A program made the position numbers and the translations under genes. From Whalleya microplaca (lineage: Eukaryota > Ascomycota > Sordariomycetes > Xylariales > Xylariaceae), in NCBI GenBank assembly GCA_022497155.1, contig MU385711.1, forward strand, positions 1,178,001 to 1,242,000: a DNA stretch of 64,000 nucleotides, read 5' to 3'. Under the pieces are notes generated by a model. It was not told the DNA's origin. It saw nothing but the letters and a program-made list of their open reading frames with translations, and did not search any database. Positions 34,640 to 45,610 of the stretch are shown here, piece after piece. Within the stretch, counting starts at the first letter, position 1. Every line of letters starts with the position of its first letter.

Positions 34640-35659
34640 ATGCCAAACACTATGGATGACGATGTGCAAGACGGCAAGTCTACAGACACGGCCGAACTAT
34701 CATCACCTCTCACCTGGACCCCGGAACACAATGCCTACACGCTCAGTGCATCTGCAGTTGAGAATAGCTCCATCCCCGACCTCAAAGAGTCGCTAGCTCT
34801 CGCTCGGATATTTCTCCCTAAATTTGATACCGACTACGTTCAATTCCGCAATGAGGTGGTCCGCCACGTCCTCAGCCACCGTTCAATAGCCTTGCTTATC
34901 TACATGCTAGACCATGAAGGGGTACCCGTTTCGCTAGTGACTCCCAATATCATCTTCGCTTGGGCGTCGAGGCCTCTCATCGAGGCGCTTGTTGCGCGTG
35001 GATGGGATGTCAACGTGCAAGACGTCGCTGCTTTTAGTAGGAAGCGCCTGATTGACTACCTCGTTCGGGAGCGGTATGGCAAGGAGGATATGGCTCGGTG
35101 GCTAGTCGAGGAGAAAGGGGCGGTAGTTAACAGCGAGCAATCCGACACTGACGGCGACAATGCGAGAGCGCAACCACCGCCCTTGCTCGCGACTTGCGCA
35201 GCCTTTGGCACGGTTGCCATGTTCAAGTTTCTCGAAGAGAAAGGCGCTAGGCCCAGTCGACGTATCTTGCATGTGGCCGTGGAAACAGCCGCCGGCAGAG
35301 GCGCAGACCCCTGCTGCGAGGTCCCCGCGCAGAGCCCCGGTAGAAGGGCGAGAGATATCGGTATTGAGATGCTGCGCTATCTTGTGGAAGAACGCCAGCT
35401 GGATATCAACGCTATGGATGCTGATGAACCTTACCAAAATCCAACAAATAGCCACTGGGGTACACCAATATGCTACGCGGCGCGTTGCCGGAATGGAGCT
35501 CCTGTTGTGAGATGGTTACTTAAGAAAGGGGCCGATCCTACTTTCAAGATCCCTTATTCCGGCTTGGATGCTCTCGCATATGCTAGAGAGGCCAAATGTG
35601 ATGAGATTCTCAGTGTGTTAGAAGAGTGGCAGTGGACAAGGAACCAAGGCAATGATTAG
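34640..35659 (+). CDS. Ankyrin-repeat protein
   Basis: Single-exon protein of 339 residues. Degenerate ankyrin-like units are seen: SRPLIEALVARGWDVNVQD, PPLLATCAAFGTVAMFKFLE with KGARPSRRILHVAVE, MLRYLVEERQLDINAMD, then GTPICYAARCRNGAPVVRWL with KKGADPTF. The layout (helix-turn-helix units ending in D-x-N or ADP turns) is typical of fungal ankyrin proteins that bind other proteins. There is no other domain, signal peptide or membrane segment. Starts at 34640 and 34652 are both possible. It stands alone, so function cannot be inferred; such proteins are highly duplicated in filamentous fungi. Confidence 0.8.
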   Translation: MPNTMDDDVQDGKSTDTAELSSPLTWTPEHNAYTLSASAVENSSIPDLKESLALARIFLPKFDTDYVQFRNEVVRHVLSHRSIALLIYMLDHEGVPVSLVTPNIIFAWASRPLIEALVARGWDVNVQDVAAFSRKRLIDYLVRERYGKEDMARWLVEEKGAVVNSEQSDTDGDNARAQPPPLLATCAAFGTVAMFKFLEEKGARPSRRILHVAVETAAGRGADPCCEVPAQSPGRRARDIGIEMLRYLVEERQLDINAMDADEPYQNPTNSHWGTPICYAARCRNGAPVVRWLLKKGADPTFKIPYSGLDALAYAREAKCDEILSVLEEWQWTRNQGND

Positions 35660-37135
35660 AAAGCTCCAGATGCTTCATATAAAGAAAAACTTAGTACATA
35701 AGTTGCATAGGCTAAGCGTTTTACATGCTTCTATAAGTACAGGCCTCCCTCGAAGGTCTCCGGCAGTCGTGGGCTACTTCAGTACAATGGATATCAATTC
35801 GATTTTGGACAAAGCCGACTAGGCGACTTAGACGCTTATTCAATACGGCACTTCTTCTAAATGCTATCCGCATTTTGGCTTTCTAGTAGTTTCGGTATGC
35901 TTAAGGTTAATTTGAAGTATTTGATAGCTGATAATGATGCATCGAGGTCTGGGCCGAGTTTGATGCCATTATGATAAATATGGCTTCGCATAATGTTGCG
36001 GATTCCGCTGGTTTCTTGAAAAGGCTGAAGGAGCGCGTTAATAGCCGGGGTTTTGTTATCGTATTAGACTTCTTCAGACAGTCGCAGTCACCGAAGACGG
36101 CCCATGCCGACAAGTGTGGGAGAGAACGGGGGTACGCCGAAGCAGAGATGACTCAGCTTTCTGAAGAGGCGAAGGTTTGGCCTAGTTTTATAGTAGAGGA
36201 TATTCATGCTCATCTGACTGCGGCTAGCTGTTCCTATGTCGAAGTGAAGATGTAGGTATAAAGAGTCCGTCGATGTATCGCAGGAGATGGACGGTTACAA
36301 CAGAATGTCCACCGCCAAAGCCAAGGTTACATAGGGCTCTGGGCGGCTACCTGGGCCTGATAACGAGGGTCTTCCAGATCGGTGTTGGTTCATCGGTGGC
36401 TTGCTCCTAGCGCAGGCTGCTGGGCGGTAAAGCCAGGGCGACAATCCAGGTGGGGAAGAGTGCGGAAAGAGAGAGGGGTGAATAAGCAAGCACGGCACCG
36501 TCTGGAGCAGGATGAGATGTCTCGGGTCTTCGACGGTTCCATTTCTTCTGAAATGGGTGCCCCGCCCCGGCACCGAAACGAAGGGTGGAGGTTGGGGTTG
36601 GCAAAGCGCGGGGAGGAGAGAGGGCCGGGCACGGCCGCGACGAGTCGGCAGACACACTCGTGCCGCATGTTTCATATAGCTCAGAGTCCAATAATTACCT
36701 AGGTAATTGTATCCCTGATTTTGAAGAGTGACTGAATAGGTAAGTAAAGCTCCGTAGATAAGGTTCCATGCGAGTCATTATAGTCATGATCAACGATAAG
36801 CAACGTGAGAAAGCAACTAGATTAGGAGAGAGATGTAAGTCTGCTGGGTTACATTGCATGCTGACTACTAGCAAAGCCTCGTGGCTTGAAGTTGCCCAAT
36901 GACAATGCCCATCGCACCATGAGGTGCCAACTCGTACACCTTCAGTTTTCAGCTCTGATGGTTACGTCGGGAACGTTGAGGTTAGACAAATTATATAAAT
37001 AGACTCTATAAATAATCTGGCTACGCTGTTATGAGTGAAGTTTGATGAAATACAATAACCGGACGCTTGAAGATATATAATTAACGTGTGCGTACTTAGA
37101 TTATTTGTTGTTCGATCTTAAGATAGGATATAGTC
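35660..37135. other. Intergenic, no confident gene
   Basis: About 1.5 kb. A plus-strand frame at 35971-36255 (94 codons, ATG) and a GC-rich patch with overlapping frames on both strands at 36295-36702 show no known domain. An exact TACCTAGGTA palindrome lies at 36696-36705. Confidence 0.4.
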
Positions 37136-38250
37136 ATGTCTAGTGTCCGAAATATCACAGTGCCGTGGGTTCCACTTGCGGAGTTCGACTGGTCCTTCGG
37201 GCGCAGTGGTCCATTGCCCTGGAACCTAACAGTTTGGTAAGGTTTCCTAGGCCTGCATTCCATTAAGCCTTCGTAGGCTCTACACAGTCACTAACAGAGC
37301 ATAGGTCTATCCTTGCCGTCTTCACCGCGCTCCCCATCTGGACGACTGTCGAGCTCACCGTCTGGGTACTTCACACCTTCGAGCGCTGGCGCGGAATATA
37401 CTTTTGGTCCGTCCTCGTTACAACATGGGGCGTGTCGATCCACGCCGTCGGTTTCGTTCTCAAGTTCTGCGTACCGGAAGCAAATTGGATCTTGGCAACC
37501 GTACTCGCTGAGATCGGCTGGGTTGCCATGGTCAGCGGCTTCAGCATCGTCATGTGGTCACGATTGCACCTTGTTATCAGGTCGAGCCCGCGGACCTTAC
37601 GTCTGGTACTTGCAATGATCATTCTTAATGCGTTCTTGTTCCATATACCGACAATTATCTTTCAATTTCTGCTCTCGAACCAGGCAACTCACGCCCGATT
37701 TCTCCCGTTCATGAACATCACAGAGAAGGTGCAGATTGTATGCTTCTCGATCCAGGAGATCGTTATCTCGGTGATCTATGTCTGGGGCACCCTGAATCTG
37801 CTTAAGTGTTCGCTTAACGACAAGGCCAAGAACACTATGACATTTCTGATTATCGTGCAAGTCATTGTTATACTCATTGATGTGCTGGTCATCGTGCTCG
37901 ACTACCTCGGGTATTTCACGCTCAAAGCCGTCTTGCACTCGTTCAACTATGCCTTTAAACTGCAGATAGAGTTCGTGGTCCTCAATGAATTTAAACACAA
38001 GATAGCCAAGGGTGGGATCACAGGTAATGGTGGGTTTGGTGGATCGTTGTCGTTCGACAATAAGCTTCTTGGTTTGCCCAACGATAATAACACTGTAGAT
38101 AATAACTCAGGCGTCACAGTGGTTGTGGCTGCGGGTGATTCTTCACTGAGGACTACCCAGTCGGACTTGCTCGGGGCCCAGCACGGGCATGCGGAGGAGC
38201 AGGATGCTTTTGAAATGCAATATCTGGGCAGGTATGGGAGAGCTCTCTGA
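37136..38250 (+). CDS. Fungal multi-pass integral membrane protein
   Basis: 348 residues from two exons (37136-37236, 37305-38250); the 68-nt intron splits a Trp codon and keeps frame. After a short extracellular-type N-terminus (with an NIT and an NLT glycosylation sequon) there are about seven hydrophobic helices between residues 33 and 245. The first includes ILAVFTALPIWTTVELTVWV, followed by a loop FERWRGIYFWSVLVTTWG. The C-terminal 90 residues are cytosolic, Gly/Asn-rich and acidic. The pattern is that of a Pezizomycotina-specific seven-helix membrane family (possibly DUF7703; name not certain). A receptor-like role is possible but unproven. Confidence 0.8.
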
Positions 38251-39374
38251 CTTGTATCACGCTTCTCGCTAGTTACAAGTTCGACATTCCCCACACAGCA
38301 GGATGCTCCCAAACATTAGCTTAGCTCCAGCTCAAATCAATGTAGTTCCATGTCATTAGACATTTTCTTTGGCTTTAAGACGTTACAGCCCGCTCATCTC
38401 CTTAACAGGACGCCGATAGTTCGTGACATCAATATAGAACGATTGGTGAACTCACTTTTTTCTGCGTACTACTCAGTGACCAATATAAAGGCCGGAAGGA
38501 AATAGGAACGTTGGATAACATTGATTTCTTAGGTTGGAGAAGTTGAAGCGGAAAATTGTAAAGAACTCACTAGTAAAAGGATGGATTCGCTAGTATTGCG
38601 AATTATAATTTACTGGGGTCTCTTTCTAATTGAAGAGCAACGTCCTTTGAGCGCATTGTGGTGTAACAGCCAACGCCAGTACATAGGCTATCTCGAAGGA
38701 GGTACATATGTGTATCGTCATTCGTAGTCAAGCAAGGTATACAATCCCCCCGAGAGTCTCGTCCCCCATAACTTTAGCCATGAGATTGGAAACTCACATT
38801 AGTCTGAGGTATGATGGGTGCCGAGCCATCCGAGTATAGAGTAGATAGCCTATAGGCAGGTAAAGCAGTGATTGGAAACTACCTATATAACTCTACAGGT
38901 TGCCGATCTTAATGAGACTTAAACGAGTCATGCCATGGCCCAGGATATCGACCTATTGGCATTCTGAGTTATCACGACATACCATGTCAATCCGGTTCAA
39001 TATTTCAATCTGCCATACGGAAACTAACATCATCATACTGACCTCAGAGATGAGACTTGGCTAGACCCACAACTTTGTCACCTTCAATTATAATTACTAA
39101 TGATACAATAAGCAGGGAGAGGAGATCGCAGTAGCATCAAACGCAATGCGGGGAAGATGTTCTCTCGGCCTCTGTATGAGAGCGAGATCCGAGATGTAGA
39201 TAGGTATCTGGGCTTTCACCAACATCATCGACAGTTGATATCCATTATCCCGCCATAGCCAGCAAACACTCTTCTCCAACCCGTTAAGATAGGGAACCGC
39301 ATTCATCACTCACATCCAATCGGATTTCATCGCCATATCAAAGCACCACCCTCACCTCCCGTCCATACCCAGCA
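38251..39374. other. Intergenic, no gene seen
   Basis: About 1.1 kb of AT-rich spacer; no repeats or domains recognised. Confidence 0.5.
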
Positions 39375-39788
39375 ATGGCCGCGCCCGCCCCGCAGCAGCA
39401 GCGCCCGGTCCTCATGATCGGGCTGACGTTCAACATCCCGCTGCCGCCGTGGGTGCTGGAGGCGTTCGGGGACGGGCCGCAGATCGAGGCGGGCGTGAAG
39501 GCGGACGTGGCGCGCGCCGAGGCGGCCGGCTTCCCGATCACGCCGCTGCTGGTGGACCCGCAGGATGTCGAGCCGGGGCTGCGCGCGTTCGAGGCGCAGC
39601 TGCGGTCCGGCGTGTTCCGGGCCGTGCTCATCGGCGCCGGCGTGCGCATCCTCCCCGAGTACTCCGTCCTGTTCGAGAAGCTCGTCGACCTGTCGCGCAC
39701 CATCGTCCCCGACGTCCCCATCTTGTTCCCCGCGGCCCCGGGGACTACGGGCGAGGCGCTGGGGCGCGTGTTTGGGATTACGGTGTAG
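39375..39788 (+). CDS. Conserved hypothetical protein, GC-rich intronless
   Basis: Single-exon protein of 137 residues, start MAAPAPQQQRPVLMIGLTFN. It has alternating strands and helices: VLMIGLTFN, GVKADVARAEAAGFPITPLL, a central FRAVLIGAGVRILPEYSVLF and a final VPILFPAAPGTTGEALGRVF, suggesting a small Rossmann-like or flavodoxin-like fold. I recognise it as a conserved fungal hypothetical family but know no function. The coding region is strikingly GC-rich (third positions nearly all G or C) against AT-rich flanks, so open frames also appear in the other phases; the frame chosen here is the one with protein-like composition. No neighbours within 1 kb. Confidence 0.78.
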   Translation: MAAPAPQQQRPVLMIGLTFNIPLPPWVLEAFGDGPQIEAGVKADVARAEAAGFPITPLLVDPQDVEPGLRAFEAQLRSGVFRAVLIGAGVRILPEYSVLFEKLVDLSRTIVPDVPILFPAAPGTTGEALGRVFGITV

Positions 39789-41257
39789 GTGGGGGGCGAG
39801 TTAGGGGGATGGGGAGGCGGGGAGGGAGGTTCATTCACGTGGGGGAAGGTTGGGCGCCTGGGAATTTGAGGTCTGCAAATGTCGACGGTATTAGACCTGT
39901 CGGTAGAGGCCTGTCTGCTACAATAGAACATAGGCAAGGGAAGACGCTTATAAAATTAGGTTTAAGGGGATTGTGTTACCGCGCTTCTCTAGTTTGAACC
40001 TTTTCCATACCCCTGGACGCTGGAATTGGTGGATTTGCTGATATCCATGATGAATCAGCACTTCTTCACTAACCATCTCAATTCATAGCAATTATGGCTT
40101 GTACACTACTTGTTGTGTATGATATGAAGTGAAAAAGTATCATCTGCACTCATCTGTAGAGACTGGATCCCATCAGGGGTCAATGGATCTCCTATTTGGC
40201 AGCTCGAACTGTCCTTCCATTACATAAAGCATACTTATACAACGATATAGTGCTCTAGTGTGTTTCTCTTCGAGTTTTCACCTAGTCACATAGAATCGCC
40301 AAGTGTTACACAGAAATAATGGCCATGGTATCGAATACAACTACCTGTAACATTTCTACCTATCTAGTTGTAATTTATAGTACCCAATTTTGAAGTATTA
40401 AGTAGGGTAAACTTGTAATTGAGAAGCTTAGTGAGTGCAAAACGAATGACCGGGGTATACACCTACTTTCTCTAGTTCTCCAGAGTCAGAACCCCTATTT
40501 GAGACTGTCTAGTGCTAGTTGGCTCATCATTACCGGTAGGTAGGTCGAAGTATTCGAAGTATTCAATACGTGATCTAGTAGGTGGGGTTGAGATCCTTAC
40601 CTGTATCGGTAACATTGACGGTGTGCAGTGACTTCTACACTTCTTACAGGGCCACATATGTTTCTAGATATGCGACGATATTATTATACAGCGTTGAGCG
40701 ATTTTGGAGGGATGAGTGGCATATATGTTGCAAACAAGTGTTCAGGTTAGCATCAACGAAGGCCCATAAATACAGTATATATAGAATGACTGTTTATGCC
40801 AGTTGAACTAATGTCATTGGTTTACGGCACTTTCAGCTTGTCTGAAGTCAGTACGTCATATTGGTGATACCTTCCTGTACCGTATACATTATCTAACTTA
40901 ACTACATTATAATCCAGACAAATATGATTATTTCGTACAAACTGAAAGTCTGTACCGCAATCATGGTATCGTGTTCCGGGTCAAAACCATAAGCTCGTGT
41001 AATCAAGATATACTAGACTTGTCTCCGTGATAACCCGCCATCAAACAAGGAAGGCATCAACGGCCGCATAAGACAAGTATTACGTCGGATATCTCGCCCC
41101 GTGGAATTCCAGCCTGACCAAGAACGCCTTATCCATCTTCCCACGTTTTCCTACACTGTTTTCCTACACTGGCAATGCGTACCCATTACTTCATGCCAAC
41201 CCATGACTTATACAAGCCCTGTTGAGACAGCTCTCGATCATTGGTGCGATCAGTAGC
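39789..41257. other. Intergenic, no gene seen
   Basis: About 1.5 kb. A 13-bp direct duplication (TTTTCCTACACTG) sits at 41135-41160, near the 3' side of the MARVEL gene. No other structure was recognised. Confidence 0.45.
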
Positions 41258-41839
41258 CTAGACACCGACCTGGGACATGTTGGGACCGCTTCGAAGGGAA
41301 CCGGGACCTCGGCGGAACTCGGTAACGATGAAGAAGAGGGTACCAACGAACGAGACCCACAGGAACCACAGGAAGACGGTGCTGGCTTGGATCTCGCGAC
41401 AACGTTTCTCGTCGTTGCTAGAGCCGTATGCGATGTAGTCGCTAGGATGTCCGTGCTATAAACACATCACAGGGGTTAGCTACGATACTTCGATGGATGC
41501 TTAAATCAGTAGTTGGATGAAAGGACAAATTCGTACCAAGTTGGAGCAGTTAACAGCCTTCAGCTTTGCGGAGAGCACTATGGCACCGATGAAAGTGAAG
41601 AGACTCGCAGCGGCATCAAGCGCAAGAGCAACGATGGGTATGGCTAGGACGGAGACAAACTGCGCGGCTAGACCGTAGAGAACGGCGACCCAAGACAATG
41701 CACAGACGAACATGATGAAGTTGATAGCGGACTCGGAGCCGCTGATGTTGCTCGCGATGACATTACCGATCAGGGCGGTGCTGAGCAGCACGAGAAGGAA
41801 CTGCACTATGCGCAGGATGGACGTAATGAGGGTCTGCAT
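41258..41839 (-). CDS. MARVEL-like four-helix membrane protein
   Basis: 166 residues from two exons (41537-41839, 41258-41455; 81-nt intron, phase 0). Four hydrophobic segments: LVLLSTALIGNVIA, FIMFVCALSWVAVLYGLAA, IPIVALALDAAASLFTFIGA and, in exon 2, VFLWFLWVSFVGTLFFIV. A cysteine pair flanks the last loop (NCSNL, KRCREIQA). The layout matches fungal MARVEL/Nce102-like plasma-membrane proteins that organise eisosomes and sphingolipid-rich domains. The start at 41839 is chosen because the helix-1 sequence begins directly after it; the open frame upstream is not hydrophobic and has other start options. The exact subfamily is not settled. Confidence 0.83.
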
Positions 41840-44549
41840 TGTGAGAAGAGCTTGATGGCGTTCTCTTGGTATCTCGTGGCAGAGTCGTAGATTTCGGTTC
41901 AGGTGTAGAAGCTGTAGTGGCAAAGCGCAGAGGTGGTTGATGGGATGTTGGTTGGTTTTGTTGAGTCGCAACAGCAGAGTTTAGCTATGACGGTATGCGA
42001 AGTTAAGGAATTTAGACGACGCTTTTGGGTTGGGCTGGCTGCTGGGTCTTTTTTGTTTCCTTGAGGAATAGTGTAGGATTGCTGATAGGTGGTAGTGTTC
42101 TAATTGTTCTCGAAGCTTGTATTGGTCAAGAGTGAGATGTGATGGGAAAGGTCTGAAAGGAAACAGTGGGATTGTGGACGAGGGATATCATTGGGCTTTT
42201 CTTTGTTCATCAGTCCGTCGCGGTTTCCATGTCAATGATGGCCGTCAACGTCGATAACCTGGTGATCGGCAGTTGCGGGACAACCATGTACATTGCATAT
42301 GTACATGGACTGATGTACCTTCTGCACGTAATTGCTGAATTATGACCTCATCGCTCTACCTGATAAGGCCCCGATACGGGGCGTGACGTTCAATCTATGT
42401 ACTCATTGCCTGCAATAAGTAATCAATTTTAATCAAATTGCTATATAAGCTTTCAGGAACTAGAACTAGCAAATTGTAAAAGTTCAGAGTTATTATGGAG
42501 GGCTTGACGTGAAGTTATCCATCTCTCAATACCTGTGGTACAGATCTGTGTACCTATTCTCTACATGATGGCGAAACTGCGAGAAACAAGATTCCGTTTT
42601 CATCACGGGCCAAGGAAACGCCCCGGCATTTGTGGTACGTGGTTGGCGGGACAGTCAGCCCACAGTCGTCAGCAAATCATCATGCAACCTCTTACATAAT
42701 CCCCAGTACGGAGTACATACGCAAGTACAAGTTTTCCATACATAGAACATTGAAGCTTTTGCACCCCTGCAGATACCTACGATAAGATCTGATGGATGCC
42801 CAGCATCCTCACCCTGCCTGTCCCATTGGTGGGTAGATTCGACCCAGCAACCGCCAGCCTTAAATGTCCCTACATACATATGTAAAGCATGAAGCGAATT
42901 GCCGCTAGCTGCGTAAGCTTCGTCTTGAAACAACTTTCATTTAGCCAGTCAAATCGACAAGTCTGAAGTGCTTGCGACACAATAGGCAGACCTAGATCTA
43001 AATAGACCTGATGAGAACTGCGCCCCTCCGATCCTGCTTGGCCCTTCCGACATCCGAGACTCATCATTATTCTTTAATACTATAGTTTCCCATCTTCATG
43101 CCTGCACGAGTGCTTGGATAGCATTCCAAACTTAAAGGGGAACAGGCAGCTGAACCTTCGTTCTAATAAACTTCTACATGCAATCTCTATGAGTTCATAC
43201 CGTACTTCTTAGACCTACTGAGGCTACATACCAAAACTGTCTGAACTCGGTTGTGACACGTATGACTCGAGAGAGGCCGTCAGTAAGTTTGGCTGTGAGA
43301 CAGCATGACTGACGATAACGTCACCACCCGATTATAGATATGCGCAAGAATGATGCTTGGAAGTATTAGTGGTTATAGGGCACTCTCGACGAAATAAACA
43401 CCCATAGTACACCAAGCACCCAGCTTGAAGCTGCTGCTCTTCATATCCAAGAAACCTTAGACGGCCACGAAGCTTACATCTACGTCTCGCTAAGCTGCAT
43501 TGTCGACTCCCACTAGCCTCACGATATGTCGCGTCTATGATGATGATGGCATGCAATATGCTGTTCAATGGATTTTACCTCTTCGTATTCCAGTGAAGTG
43601 TCTTCTGACATTGAATCGCTATACGTGAGTATGCGGAAAATCTTGCAATGGAGAACATATTCTGCTACTATCAGGAGGTTATATGGACTGATGGTGCATA
43701 TCATAGAGCAGCTCGAAGATATGCGACAGCAAGATAATATTGTATTAAAGGTAACGCGTCTGGTCGATAGTATTTATTAACCGTTATGCGTGTGAACACG
43801 GAATGAATACATCTTTACTCACGATGTCCTCTTAGGTGACATAATGATTATCAATTTCTATGAGAGTATGTATAATGAGTATCATGCTATCAATATTTCG
43901 AGAAGGAATCTCATTTAATAGATATTTAGAACTTGATGACTACAGTTAAGAGTTGCCAATTCAGTTAATCCAGAAAGCGGGGAACTCATATGTTTACCTA
44001 GTATCAAAGAAGGTCAACACAAATCGAGGCCCTCTTCTCAAGATAAATTTGGGCAAGAAGTTACCAGCTGGCTTTGAAAAGAGCCAATTTCATCAATAGC
44101 TCACAGAACTTGAGTCTCATTTTGGTAGCTTCGCTCATTACCTGTACCTAGGTAGAAGCATAAGGCCGTACCCTAGCGTAGCATTCCCCTTTTCGGCTGC
44201 AGATCATCAGTCATTATCTGCCGAGGATATTTATGACCATACCACCCGAGATTATTGACATATTAAGATCAATAGCTTTGATAGACAGGACGTTAGTAGC
44301 CAGTACTTCCGATTATAGGGACTCACGATGAGGGTCAACTGTATGTTGGAGAATGCAGCCGGGACGTATATGTAGCAGGCTATCGGCCCCTCCAGAATAG
44401 CTGAACCTCAAGTCAGTCTATGTCTCGTTGACTCTGTATTTTAACAACTACAGCCTTCCATCGTGATAGGTATTAATACAAGAGAGGTAAAGAGCATAGT
44501 TCAAGTCGCGAACAATTTTCTAATCTTCAGGTTGCTACGCAGTTGACTA
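41840..44549. other. Intergenic, weak small frames only
   Basis: About 2.7 kb. A 70-codon plus-strand frame at 43568-43780 starts with ATG (MDFTSSYSSEVSSDIE) and is acidic/helical, but no family is recognised. One TACCTAGGTA palindrome at 44145-44154. Confidence 0.35.
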
Positions 44550-44933
44550 ATGACAGAGTCCTACGGAAAAGTGAAACTGAGAAATCCCGCACCATCACAG
44601 ATACTATCGACCTTAGTTGACAGGAATTCGCCGTTGATGAACTTAAGAAATATTTTTCGAGTGATTGAAGCTGTCTGGGAGGAATGGATATTAACCAGCG
44701 TCATCGAAATCATTGAGCGCCCTTTGGTGGCCTTATTTCTTGAGCTGTCAAAAGTCCAAAGCTTTCCTTTAATTCATCAAGTGACGATCATTCTATCTGG
44801 CAGGAGCGTGAAGGCGGCATTAATCTTGTGCGTTGCCAGGGCTACTCTATCTCGTTACGTAGTGGGTGCTGAACGCCTTGAGGTGGTAAGTACAATTCAA
44901 GACCTTCATGGGCTAAGCACTTTCGGCCATTGA
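44550..44933 (+). CDS. Hypothetical small protein, unconfirmed
   Basis: 127-codon open frame with ATG start (MTESYGKVKLRNPAPSQ) and a hydrophobic, helical middle (IIERPLVALFLELSKV). A GGTAAG sequence near 44885 could be a splice donor, so it may be an exon of something larger. No family recognised; it is 150 bp left of a transposable element and may be spurious. Confidence 0.2.
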   Translation: MTESYGKVKLRNPAPSQILSTLVDRNSPLMNLRNIFRVIEAVWEEWILTSVIEIIERPLVALFLELSKVQSFPLIHQVTIILSGRSVKAALILCVARATLSRYVVGAERLEVVSTIQDLHGLSTFGH

Positions 44934-45089
44934 TGACCACTGGATGGCCTTATACCCAAGTTCCTGGGCAATAGGGTGACTGATAATTTGAGAGACCCCC
45001 TCGCCTCGAAATAACTTGTGATCTTCTATGTCAAACAATTGTGTTACTATCAACTACATCAATTTTCCTAGCTATTAGGGCTCTTCTGC

Positions 45090-45601
45090 CGAAACGGTTA
45101 AAATCACTGTGAAATTGGTTAAAACCACTGTATAATCTCAACCTAAACTCAATACAGTTAATAGACTAGGTACGTGCACCGTGGTACTTGTTTTTAACAA
45201 ACACAAGTAACTTTTCTAGCGGCCTGGCATTTGAATTTTCTTAACAACTCCCACGTAACAACAGTCATTAAAGCTATCATAATGGCTGAACTTAAAGACT
45301 TGAACCTCTTCGAGAATAATGACAGTTAGAGATAAGATAAGATAAGATAGGAAAGCGAGCGCGCTTAGATTTCATTGCAGTTTTAAAGGAATTGAGGCTT
45401 GTTGAGTGTTGTGTGTAGTTGAAGAGGTCTGCAGCAGCAAGGTTGAATGACTGTACGGGGTTTCAGAATGTAGCGTATGTACATTCATTTACTAGTATGT
45501 AAGTACTTCAAGGTAGGTAACTTGTCTATCTAACTTTGTTTGGTTTAGGTTGAGATTATACAGTGGTTTTAACCAATTTCACAGTGATTTTAACCGTTTC
45601 G
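45090..45601. mobile_element. Non-autonomous inverted-repeat element (Mutator-like MITE)
   Basis: A 512-bp element with perfect 59-bp terminal inverted repeats at 45090-45148 and 45543-45601 (outer end CGAAACGGTT). It is flanked by a 9-bp target-site duplication CTCTTCTGC at 45081-45089 and 45602-45610. The long TIRs and 9-bp duplication are hallmarks of Mutator-like elements. The interior has no protein-coding frame, so it must be moved by a transposase encoded elsewhere. The 100% arm identity and intact duplication indicate recent insertion. Confidence 0.88.
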
Positions 45602-45610
45602 CTCTTCTGC

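Noticed and set aside
36295..36702. Overlapping frames on both strands in a GC-rich patch
   Set aside because: Four mutually overlapping frames of similar length with Pro/Arg/Ser-rich composition indicate composition bias, not coding.
39449..39997. 182-codon frame overlapping the 137-aa gene
   Set aside because: Arg/Gly-rich translation of the GC-rich gene in a shifted frame.
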